A DNA stretch of 64,000 nucleotides from Streptomyces hygroscopicus subsp. hygroscopicus (GTDB lineage: Bacteria; Actinomycetota; Actinomycetes; Streptomycetales; Streptomycetaceae): the NCBI RefSeq assembly GCF_030269125.1, contig NZ_BSSM01000001.1, positions 930,001 through 994,000 on the forward strand, written 5' to 3'. The translations under genes were made by a program, and so were the position numbers. Position 1 is the first letter of the stretch; the number at the start of each line of letters is the position of its first letter. This document shows positions 39,902 through 47,543 of this stretch, one piece after another. Under the pieces are notes generated by a model. That model did no database searches and had not been told where the DNA came from. It saw only the letters and a program-made list of their open reading frames with translations.

Positions 39902-40379
39902 CGTCAGAGCTCCTCTCGTGAGCCCAATCTGACCTGCTGTCACCTCTCCCCGCATCTCGGGGGAACCTCAAGACCTCCAACTCGATCCGGTGCAGGCCAA
40001 CGGTGTCGAAGGCATGGCCGAGGATCAGCCGGCTCGCCTCGGTGCCCAGTCCCTGGCCGAAGGACCGGCGGTCGAACAGGCTGATGCGGAATGAGCAGGA
40101 ACGGTTGTGGACATCAAGGTCCGACAGGACGACCTCACCGACGCACACGCCAGTGGTTCGCTCGACCATCGCCAGGTCCAGCCGATCGGGATGCTCGGCG
40201 CGGGAGCCGTACCAGCGTTCCAGCGTTTCGAGGCTGAACGTTGTGTGGGTACCGGTTAGCCGATCCGCTTCAGGATCGGCCGCCACTGCGGCCAGCGCGT
40301 CGGCCATGCAGACCGGACGCAGAACCACGCGCTCGCCGGTGAGTGTCGGCTTCTCAACGAAGGAAATCTCGGGATGCAT

Positions 40380-40735
40380 GAAAACGATCTTGACTGGTAG
40401 CCGCCCGCCCCCTTCAACACATGACCTGTCCGAGGAGTGGGTCATGAGCTTCCGAGTCCTCCACCGGCAACAGCCCTACCGCATCACCGGGTTCCACCCC
40501 CTGTAACCACAAACCCCGGCACGGCGAAACTGCCATACGCTCCGGAGCACATACTCCGCACCAGCACGTGCAACTCCGCTACGAGCGCACCAGCGAGGCC
40601 CGCCATACGGATCGCCACGCACTCCACATGATGCGTCCAGGAGACGTGTTCTCGTCCGAACCGCTTGCACGCCACGTCAGCCCGCTCGGTCGAGCGAATA
40701 GATCGACGCGCCCGTCGCCGACGAGTAGAACTGGC
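40380..40735. other. Gene-poor spacer with one 20-codon ORF
   Basis: Between the broken GNAT gene and the diacylglycerol-kinase-like gene. On the plus strand ATG at 40444, preceded by GAGGAG, opens a 20-residue ORF (MSFRVLHRQQPYRITGFHPL) ending with TAA at 40506. It has a good ribosome site but no recognisable function and may be a remnant. Base composition drops here relative to neighbours. Nothing else was found. Confidence 0.35.
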
Positions 40736-41689
40736 TCAGACCGTCCGCCGGATGGCGGCCCAGCCCGGCGGTCGTCCGGCGGGTCCGGCGTCGCGACCAT
40801 GTCGGGGGACCCATACCCGTAGCGCACGGGGACTGATGCGGCACCGCACGGGAGTCGGCAGGCTGACGGCTTCGCCGTCCAGGCCGGCGGGAAGGGCCGG
40901 GACATCGGCGTAGACGACGATGTCGTCGGGCGTGGCGAGACGAGTGAGGCCGTGCGGTTGCCGGCTACGCGGTCTCGTGGCCGTCTCGGCGGGCGTCTCC
41001 ACCCTGACGGCCAGTACTCCCAGGAGACCGGAGTCGAGGCGCGCACGCCTGCCGAGCCCGGCCGGGTCATCCACTTGGTAAGGGTTGTTGCTCACCAGCA
41101 CGGCATCCGGCCCGTCAACGGTGAGCAGCCCGGTGCGGACCACCAGCTCCGGGCCCTCGTGGCGGGCCAGGAATTCCGGAAGGATGCGCACTGCCGTGCC
41201 CAGCTTGTCGTCCCGATAAGCCGGGTCCTGTACCAGGGCGGCATAAGCACCGAACGAGACGTTGTTGACGAACGCACGCTCACCCGCATACCCGAGATCC
41301 ACACGCAGCTCGACGCCGTCCGTGAGGGCCTCCAGCGCGGCCGAGGGGTCCTCACGGTCCAGGCCGAGATCCATGGCGAAGTGGTTGCGGGTACCCGCTG
41401 GAACGACCACGAAGGGCAGGCCGCTCTCCGCGGCCACCTCGGCGACAGGCGCCTGTGTACCGTCTCCGCCGGCCACGCCCAGCAGATCCGCACCGTCGTC
41501 CACCGCGCGTCGGGCTACCGTCGCCAGGTCCTGGGGCACAGAATGATCGATCAGGATCACCTGGGCTCCGAGCGTGCGGGCGCGTTCCGCGATCCGGAAC
41601 CGGGTCGCTTTTCCTCCCCCGGAACGCGGATTCACGATCAGACAGGGCCGCCGCGCGCCGGTCGTCGGCCGCGGCGCGTTCTCGGTCAC
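40736..41689 (-). CDS. Diacylglycerol kinase / lipid kinase family protein
   Basis: 317 aa from GTG 41689. The catalytic domain shows LIVNPRSGGGKATRF near the start, the nucleotide motif VAGGDGTQAPVAEVA, and VVPAGTRNHFAMDLGLDRED, which together define the DAGK/YegS/sphingosine kinase fold. It would phosphorylate a lipid such as diacylglycerol, using ATP at the membrane surface. The C-terminal domain (about 150-300) is the beta-sandwich that closes the active site. The last 30 residues are an Arg/Pro-rich tail. It is divergent from the AI-2E transporter gene, across a 400-bp spacer. Many Streptomyces carry several such paralogues, and the exact lipid cannot be read from sequence. Confidence 0.92.
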   Translation of the reverse strand: MTENAPRPTTGARRPCLIVNPRSGGGKATRFRIAERARTLGAQVILIDHSVPQDLATVARRAVDDGADLLGVAGGDGTQAPVAEVAAESGLPFVVVPAGTRNHFAMDLGLDREDPSAALEALTDGVELRVDLGYAGERAFVNNVSFGAYAALVQDPAYRDDKLGTAVRILPEFLARHEGPELVVRTGLLTVDGPDAVLVSNNPYQVDDPAGLGRRARLDSGLLGVLAVRVETPAETATRPRSRQPHGLTRLATPDDIVVYADVPALPAGLDGEAVSLPTPVRCRISPRALRVWVPRHGRDAGPAGRPPGWAAIRRTV

Positions 41690-42108
41690 GGCGCGTACCC
41701 CGCGGCCGCATGCATCAGCCGACCTGCCTCACCGCCGACAGCGGGTCTGCCGCGATCACGCCCGCAGCTGACGGCTCCGTCCCCCACCGAACCGGCGGTC
41801 CGGCGACTGCGCCTGCGCCTGCGGCCAGCGCCACCATGACACCCCTTCGGCAGTTACGGCCCACGGCATCAGCTTGCGGCTCGGCCTCGGGATCCGCACC
41901 TGGGACGCGGCGGTGCCCACAGCGCCTTCACCACCGCCGAGCCGACGCCGTGTCCCCGGTTGAGAGTCCGACCGGGGCCTTCTCCAGCGCCGGCCGAACG
42001 AGGCGAGAACGCCCAGACGTGACGGACGCGGCGGCCTCGGGGGCGATCCGTCGGGGACGGCCGAAGCATCCGTCACCGCAGCCCGAATAAGACGGGTCAC
42101 GACCGACA
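41690..42108. other. Intergenic region without a supported gene
   Basis: About 420 bp between divergent genes. Open frames on both strands lack ribosome sites and their codon use is inconsistent. The promoters of the kinase and of the AI-2E transporter must lie here, but no -35/-10 pair is clear enough to report. Confidence 0.5.
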
Positions 42109-42183
42109 GTGCCGGGAAAGATCGCCCACCAGGCGAAGAGGCCTCCTCGTTTTCCCGTGACCGGGGCTGGGCACCCGGTGCCT

Positions 42184-43287
42184 ATGGCGACGCGTCCGGT
42201 TCCGGTGCGAACCATCCTCGCCGCCATCGGCCTGGTGCTCGCCACCTACGTCGTACTCGAGCTGGTGGTCCAGGCTCGCCGGGTGCTGATCTGGGCGGTC
42301 ATCGCGTTGTTCCTGGCCGTCTCCCTTCATCCGGCGGTCGAAGCCCTCCAGCGACGGGTGCCGCGGTGCCGACGGCCGGTGGCCGCCTTGCTGGTCTTCC
42401 TTGCCACGGCCGCGGTCATCGGCGCGGTGGTCGCCCTGTTCGTCATCCCCCTGACCCAGGAGGGAGGCCGGTTCGCCGGTCATCTGCCCGCGATGATCAG
42501 AGACGCCCAGGCCGGCCGCGGGCCAGTCGGTAACCTGCTGGAGCGGACACACGCTCTGCAGTACGTCCAGCACCATCAGGCGCAGATCCACGCCTTCGCC
42601 ACCGGACTGAGCACGCCCGTCGCGAAGTTCCTCCGCAGCGCCGCAAGCACCGCGGCAGGCGCTGTCACGATTTTCGTGCTGGCCTATCTGATGGTGCTGG
42701 AGGGCCCCAAGGCGATAGACCGGGCCCTGGCCCTCGCGGACGAGGCGCCCGCGGCCCGCATACGCCGCGTCGGAGACGCGTGCGCCCGTACCGTCAACGG
42801 CTATCTGACCGGGAACTTGCTGATCAGCGTCATCTGCGGGCTCCTGACCTACGTCGTGCTGCTGGTTTTGGGAGTGCCGTTCGCCGGCCTGCTGGCCCTC
42901 TTCGTCGGCGTGACCGACCTCATTCCCCTGGTGGGAGCCACCATAGGAGCTGCCGTCGCCTCCGCAGTGGCGTTCGTCCACTCCCTGCCGGCCGGCATTG
43001 GGGCCGTCATCTTCTTCATCGTCTATCAGCTGGCCGAAAACCACCTCCTGCAACCGGTCATCCTGTCTCGGACGGTGAAACTCAACCCCCTCACCGTGCT
43101 GCTGGCCACCTTGATCGCCGCCGAAGTCGCCGGGATCCTCGGTGCCCTGCTGGCGATTCCCGTCACCGGCATCATCCAGGTCGTCCTCGGTGACATCTGG
43201 GCTCACCGCCACGGTGGGCCACCGGGACTGCCGACGCGGACAGACGACAGCCTTGAGAACGCCGACCGTTCCGACGCCCCCGAATAA
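42184..43287 (+). CDS. AI-2E family transporter-like membrane protein
   Basis: 367 aa from ATG 42184; in-frame GTGs at 42157 and 42109 are alternatives and none has a strong ribosome site. About eight hydrophobic segments are seen. VQARRVLIWAVIALFLAVSL near the start is typical of the family, as are NGYLTGNLLISVICGLLTYV, VGVTDLIPLVGATIG and YQLAENHLLQPVILSRTVKL toward the end. Members (UPF0118/PF01594) include TqsA-type exporters of autoinducer-2 and sodium/proton antiporters. A signalling role in Streptomyces is not established, so ion or small-molecule transport is as likely. A long amphipathic section (about 85-160) corresponds to the cytoplasmic or peripheral domain of the family. Confidence 0.9.
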   Translation: MATRPVPVRTILAAIGLVLATYVVLELVVQARRVLIWAVIALFLAVSLHPAVEALQRRVPRCRRPVAALLVFLATAAVIGAVVALFVIPLTQEGGRFAGHLPAMIRDAQAGRGPVGNLLERTHALQYVQHHQAQIHAFATGLSTPVAKFLRSAASTAAGAVTIFVLAYLMVLEGPKAIDRALALADEAPAARIRRVGDACARTVNGYLTGNLLISVICGLLTYVVLLVLGVPFAGLLALFVGVTDLIPLVGATIGAAVASAVAFVHSLPAGIGAVIFFIVYQLAENHLLQPVILSRTVKLNPLTVLLATLIAAEVAGILGALLAIPVTGIIQVVLGDIWAHRHGGPPGLPTRTDDSLENADRSDAPE

Positions 43288-43681
43288 CGGCCTGACGGAA
43301 TCCGGCAGCCCAAGCGCGACGAGGAGTTCGCCCAGGTCGACGACTGCGCCCCTCTCCGCCAGGCGAAAGATCGTTGACAGACGGACACGGTCAGTGTTCG
43401 AGCGGGCCCTGGACGTCCGACAGACCGAACACCTCGGCTGCCGCTGCGGTGGTCACCGGGAGGAATTCTCCGCTTCTACGGCTGGGGCGGGACGTGCGTG
43501 CGGCCCTGGTGAATGCCGATGCCCGAGATAGCCCGGCCCAATCGGGCGCGCCGCACGACGCCGGCGTCGCCGTCATGACCGCGCCCCCTACGATGCACGC
43601 GAAACACCTCCGCCGGCCGACGGCCCGCGGAGGTGCGTGATGTCGCCGCTCGCCGGCGCCCGGTCGGTCCAGCTCCGCCGC
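43288..43681. other. Intergenic region without a supported gene
   Basis: About 390 bp between the 3' ends of the convergent transporter and HdeD-family genes. Several short frames exist but none has codon bias plus a ribosome site. It may be decayed sequence. No clear hairpin terminator was identified. Confidence 0.5.
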
Positions 43682-44362
43682 TCAGTGCTGGGCGTGCGGA
43701 TGTGCGTGGAACAGGGGGCGCCGCCGCTGCGGGGGCGTGCCGGCAGCCAGATGGCCGATCTCGACGCGTGTCCTGATGGCACGGACCACTTCGGTCAGAC
43801 CGACGACGATGGCCATGACACCCACTACCAGCGTGAGTGTCGCGATGGAGGCGAACGGCATGACGATCATCACGATGCCGGCCATGGTCCCGATGATGCC
43901 GAAGGCCACGTGCCAGCCGCGCGCCGGCATGGTCTGATCGGAGGCCGCCGCCACCGTCTCCAAGGCGCCCCGGAGCAGCCAGCTGAAGCCGATCCACAGG
44001 GCGAGCAGGAAGACCGACTCGAGGGGGCCCCGGAAGCAGACCAGTCCCAACAGGACGGAGGCCGCGCCGGTGATGAAGTGCAGTACGCGCAGATGCCCTA
44101 GGACATGGGTGCCAAAGGCGGCGGCGAGTTGGAACACACCGGTGGCCAGCAGGTAGACGCCGAAGAGCACGCCGACGACGCGGAGCGTCTCGCCCGGCCA
44201 GACCAAGGCGATGACGCCCAGGGCGATGGTGGCGAGACCCATGGTGAGCAGGATCTGCCAGCCCACGTTCGCCAGAGCGGCCATGCCTTCGGCCGCGGGA
44301 CTCTCTTGTGGCTCGGGGCCACGTGGCGGGACGGAACCGGGGCGGTCGGAAGGAGATGTCAT
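43682..44362 (-). CDS. HdeD-family acid-resistance-type membrane protein
   Basis: 226 aa. ATG at 44362 is chosen because a near-perfect AGGAGGT lies eight bases upstream; a frame extension to 44401 is not needed. Six transmembrane helices are visible between residues 30 and 195, beginning NVGWQILLTMGLATIALGVI. The short repeats VGVLFGVYLLATGVFQLAAA and LALWIGFSWLLRGALETVAA show the internal duplication of DUF308/HdeD. The C-terminal tail is His/Arg rich (FHAHPHAQH). In enterobacteria HdeD contributes to acid resistance at high cell density; in Streptomyces the role is unknown. It sits beside a broken DUF6328 gene. Confidence 0.9.
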   Translation of the reverse strand: MTSPSDRPGSVPPRGPEPQESPAAEGMAALANVGWQILLTMGLATIALGVIALVWPGETLRVVGVLFGVYLLATGVFQLAAAFGTHVLGHLRVLHFITGAASVLLGLVCFRGPLESVFLLALWIGFSWLLRGALETVAAASDQTMPARGWHVAFGIIGTMAGIVMIVMPFASIATLTLVVGVMAIVVGLTEVVRAIRTRVEIGHLAAGTPPQRRRPLFHAHPHAQH

Positions 44363-44392
44363 GGCACCTACCTCCTTCTGTGAGCAGCGTGG

Positions 44393-44835
44393 TTGCGTCA
44401 CTACATGTCCATCGTCACCCGATCAGCCTCATGTCGCTCGGCATCCTGTTCAGTGGCGGGGCGTGACGAGAGGGCCGAGGAACGTGCGGACCGGATGTGG
44501 GCCGACCTGCTGCACGGGGTCCGGGTGGCCCAGACCGGTGTGCAGATCCTGCTCGCCGCCGCGTCCAGCCCGTCTTCACCGGCCTCGGCAACCTCGACCG
44601 TGCCTTCTACGTCGCCGCAGCCACCCTCGGGGCGGCCAGCGCCGGGCCGGTGACGGCCCGGTGTCCCTGCGCCGCATCGTCGCCGACCGCCACATCAAAC
44701 CCCAGACCGTCATGCTCGCTGCCTGGCTGACAGCCGCCTTCGGTGTCTGGCTGATCGCTGTGCGGCTCGTGCCTCCCGTTTGGGCCATACACGCAGTCGT
44801 AGCTGGCCCGGCTGACGCGGACCCGCCGATGCTCT
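44393..44835 (+). pseudogene. DUF6328-family membrane protein pseudogene, at least two frameshifts
   Basis: On the plus strand the first frame gives GRDERAEERADRMWADLLHG and VRVAQTGVQILLA, the N-terminal signature of DUF6328 proteins. Homology then jumps to a second frame (GLGNLDRAFYVAAATLGAAS) and then to another (GPVSLRRIVADRHIKPQTVM and LAAWLTAAFGVWLIAV). Together they cover most of the family's 150 or so residues, but no single frame encodes a working protein. The loss of bases near 44560 and 44650 may explain the shifts. The terminal helices are also degraded. Confidence 0.7.
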
Positions 44836-44837
44836 CC

Positions 44838-45230
44838 TCAGGAGGTGCTGTCGGCTTCGGTGTTCGAGGTCGGAGGATTGTCGGTCGTGGCCGCCTGCGC
44901 GGGCGCCTGGGATGCCGGTCGCGGGGGTGCGAGTGCTCCTCCGCGGCGTAGTACGGCGTAGCCGATTCCGATCCCCGCGGCGACGGGCCACTCGAGGACG
45001 CCTGCCAAGGCGAGAGCACCCAGCCCCGCGTAGAGAGGGAGTCCGCCTTTGGCGGGCAGTATGCGCTGGGCGGCCGCGATGGGCAGGGTGACCGCTGTCT
45101 GCGCGGCGTGGGCGACGCTGTCGAGCGGGATGGTGATCGTATGCCCCTCGTGCCCGTCACCCGCGTGCCGGTCGGTTGCGTCCGTCGCGGCGGTGTCCGT
45201 TGCGGGGGCTTGCGCTGTCTTCCGGGTCAT
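44838..45230 (-). CDS. Small membrane protein of unknown function (130 aa)
   Basis: ATG at 45230 has GGAG upstream. A Thr/Ala/Asp-rich, hydrophilic N-terminus (about 1-32) leads to SVAHAAQTAVTLPIAAAQRI and then two hydrophobic helices (LYAGLGALALAGVLEWPVAA and GIGIGYAVLRRGG). The C-terminus is a Pro/Ala/Thr-rich tail. It is likely a membrane-bound cytoplasmic protein with flexible tails at both ends. Similar small proteins are common beside HdeD- or DUF6328-type stress genes in Streptomyces, but no function is known. Codon usage and third-position GC support a real gene. Confidence 0.7.
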   Translation of the reverse strand: MTRKTAQAPATDTAATDATDRHAGDGHEGHTITIPLDSVAHAAQTAVTLPIAAAQRILPAKGGLPLYAGLGALALAGVLEWPVAAGIGIGYAVLRRGGALAPPRPASQAPAQAATTDNPPTSNTEADSTS

Positions 45231-45971
45231 GTGATTACTCCATCACTCGCTCCGATCCCCCTACGCTATGTCCGATTCATATAGATTTCAGAGCCAGTTC
45301 ACCTCTCGGGGTCGGAGGCACGGTGGCCAGGCACCGCCAAAGCCACGGGGGCCGGGCTTGGGCTTGAGCAAGGGAGTCGCGCCGGTGCTGCGAGGTGGCG
45401 TGGTGATCAAGTGACGCCCCTTCTGTTCACCTCGTGTTGGCACGCACGACGGCCCAAATCTGACGACATGTCTTGAATGCCGATTGTCCTGAGAAAAACC
45501 GGCAAAACAAGCCATCTCCTAGAGGCTTGATCAGCCAAAGGACATTGCCGTGCCCCTCACCATCGTCATCACAACGCCCCGGACCCCTCTGTTTCCCCAG
45601 GTGAAATCGCTTGCACGTGGTCTCGCTCCCCTTGCCGCACCTCTCCTGGGCATGGCAATAGACGCCAGCGGCCTGGGACTGCCCGCACGGCTCCTCCTGC
45701 ACGCCGCGCTGCACACCACCCGGCAACTGGGACGCACGCACACTGAAAGCAGCGGGCCGCAACCGTCTGCGACCGCGGCGGCCCTCCCACCCTCGCCGGA
45801 CCCGGACCGCAGGCCGGCAGCCGGCACGCATTCTGATCACGGCACAGCCCCATCGGTCCTCACACCGCGGCCGTGAGAAGGCGGCCACCCGCCGCAAGGT
45901 CCCCGCAGGCATCGCGTCTGACTGCTTGGCACCACGGAATTCCCGACCCCCCACACCCACAAAACCGCAGG
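45231..45971. other. Gene-poor region with a doubtful 108-codon frame
   Basis: About 740 bp without a confident gene. A plus-strand frame from GTG 45550 to 45876 follows AAAGGACATTGCC and encodes MPLTIVITTPRTPLFPQVKS and a helical segment, but there is no family match and the 3' half is low-complexity; it is listed as doubtful only. The segment 45240-45500 is distinctly lower in GC than its surroundings, suggesting horizontally acquired or decayed DNA at the border between accessory and core regions. Confidence 0.35.
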
Positions 45972-47300
45972 TCAGGAGCCCTTCGCGGCCGGTTCGAGGA
46001 TGGCGACACACTCCACGTGGTGGGTCATCGGGAACAGATCGAACGCCCGCAGCATCCGCACCCGATACCCGTTCTCCTTGAAGTACCCCAGATCCCGCGC
46101 GAGCGCCGCCGGATCGCACGCCACGTACGCGATCCGCCGCGCCCGCAGGGACGCGAGGTGCGCCACCGTGTCGCGGCCGGCGCCCGCGCGCGGTGGGTCG
46201 AGGACGATCAGGTCGACCTCGGTGATGCCGGTGCGCGGCAGGACGGACTCGACCTTGCCCTGCTCGATGCGGACCCGGGGGAAGTCGGCCAGGTTGTGCC
46301 GCGCGTCCTCCACCGCCCGCTTGCCGGACTCGATGCCGAGGACCGCGCCCTTGTCGCCGAGGCGGTCGGCGAGGGCGCCGGCGAAGAGGCCGACGCCGCA
46401 GTAGAGGTCGAGGGCCATCTCGCCCTTGCGCGGGAGCAGGCCCTGCATCACCGCGGTGACGAGGGTGTCCGCCGCCTTCGGGTGGACCTGCCAGAAGCCG
46501 CCGGCGCCGACGCGGTGGGTGCGGCCGTCCGCGCGCTCGCGGACGAAGGGGCGGCCGTGGACGCGGTGCACGCCGCCGGACTTCTCGTCGACCCGAAGGA
46601 CCGAGACCGGCTTGTCCAGCTCGACCAGCGGGAGGCGGCCGCCCGGACGCGGGGTGAGGATCACCTGGCGGTCCTGGGAGCCCGTCGCCGCGATCGCCTC
46701 GACCGACTCCATGCCGGTCCAGTCGTGCTTCTCGATGCCCAGCTCGGACACGCCCGGGGCCGCGATCATGCAGTGGTCGATGCGCTCGACCTCGTGCGAG
46801 CGGTGACGGCGCAGACCCGCGTGGCCCTCGGCGTCGACGGCGTACTGCACCCGCGTGCGCCACTGCGGCACCTCGCCGGCGGGCAGCTTGTCGCCCTCGG
46901 CCGGGACCACCGTGCCGTCCCAGCCGGCCTCCTCCGGGGTGAGGCCGGCGAGCCGCCTGAGCTGTTCGGCGATCACGTCCGCCTTCAGCCGCCGCTGGGC
47001 GCCCGGCTTGGCGTGCTGCCAGTCGCAGCCGCCGCAGCGTCCGGGGCCCGCGAAGGGGCAGGGGGCCTCGATGCGGTCCTTGGACGCCTCCAGGATCCGC
47101 ACGGCGTCGGCGCGCAGGAAGCGGGCCCCCTCCTCGCCCTCGGTCACCTTCGCCACCACCCGCTCGCCGGGCAGCGCGTGCCGGACGAAGAGGACCTGGC
47201 CCTCGGCGGTGCGGGCGATGCAGTGGCCGCCGTGGGCGACGGGGCCGATCTCGACCTCGTACTCCTCGCCCACCAGAGACGTGGTCGGTTCTGCCTGCAT
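45972..47300 (-). CDS. TRAM-domain RNA 5-methyluridine methyltransferase (RumA/TrmA type)
   Basis: 442 aa, ATG at 47300. An N-terminal TRAM domain (EEYEVEIGPVAHGGHCIART, about 12-70) would bind RNA. CPFAGPGRCGGCDWQHA (about 80-97) supplies Cys residues of the 4Fe-4S cluster seen in RumA-like enzymes. The SAM-dependent methyltransferase domain shows LDLYCGVGLFAGALADRLG (motif I) and VDLIVLDPPRAGAG (motif IV). VACDPAALARDLGYF carries the catalytic Cys that forms the covalent uridine adduct. Product is m5U in 23S rRNA or tRNA; which position cannot be told. It is the leftmost of the conserved core block, apparently a single-gene unit. Confidence 0.92.
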   Translation of the reverse strand: MQAEPTTSLVGEEYEVEIGPVAHGGHCIARTAEGQVLFVRHALPGERVVAKVTEGEEGARFLRADAVRILEASKDRIEAPCPFAGPGRCGGCDWQHAKPGAQRRLKADVIAEQLRRLAGLTPEEAGWDGTVVPAEGDKLPAGEVPQWRTRVQYAVDAEGHAGLRRHRSHEVERIDHCMIAAPGVSELGIEKHDWTGMESVEAIAATGSQDRQVILTPRPGGRLPLVELDKPVSVLRVDEKSGGVHRVHGRPFVRERADGRTHRVGAGGFWQVHPKAADTLVTAVMQGLLPRKGEMALDLYCGVGLFAGALADRLGDKGAVLGIESGKRAVEDARHNLADFPRVRIEQGKVESVLPRTGITEVDLIVLDPPRAGAGRDTVAHLASLRARRIAYVACDPAALARDLGYFKENGYRVRMLRAFDLFPMTHHVECVAILEPAAKGS

Positions 47301-47543
47301 GGTGGGTGACTCCAGGGGATCGAGTGCGAGACCGAGGGACGGCGAACGGAGGGACAGCGACACGCAGACGAGCTGCGGATACGGGTCCGGGGCGGCGAGC
47401 GCGGCCCGGTGGACCGACAACAGCCCACCAGTCTACGGCCTCACCGCCCCGGACCCGACCCGCGCTCCCGCACCGGTCCCGCGCACGGCTCCCCCGGCGG
47501 CTCCCGGATCGGCCTGCGCGCACGGCTCCCCGGCCGCTCCGCG

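Larger units (their letters stand above)
38645..39970 (-). mobile_element. Complete IS3-family insertion sequence (1,326 bp)
   Basis: Bounded by 13-bp perfect terminal inverted repeats TGAGGTTCCCCCG (38645-38657 and, inverted, 39958-39970) and flanked by a 3-bp target duplication AGA (38642-38644 and 39971-39973). It carries orfA and orfB in the usual overlapping order on the minus strand. Both frames are open and the DDE triad is intact, so it looks capable of transposition. Confidence 0.93.
38472..40379 (-). pseudogene. GNAT acetyltransferase gene interrupted by an IS3 element
   Basis: The 5' part (40379 down to 39974) encodes MHPEISFVEKPTLTGERVVL through FDRRSFGQGLGTEASRLILG and GLHRIELEV, typical of RimJ/RimL-type GNAT N-acetyltransferases with the acetyl-CoA loop at RRSFGQGLGTEA. 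The 3' part (38644 down to 38472) encodes FAFNPRARHVYEKIGFIHEG through WIDGHTMAVLADEW. Removing the IS and one AGA copy joins them as GAG GTC TTC GCC, restoring an uninterrupted 192-codon frame of 579 bp. The insertion is therefore recent, and the enzyme would be inactive. The start is uncertain; an upstream ATG at 40445 is also in frame. Substrate unknown. Confidence 0.88.

Noticed and set aside
45550-45876. 108-codon plus-strand frame with AAAGGA upstream
   Set aside because: No family match, low-complexity 3' half, and no conserved neighbour support it; kept only as a doubtful note.
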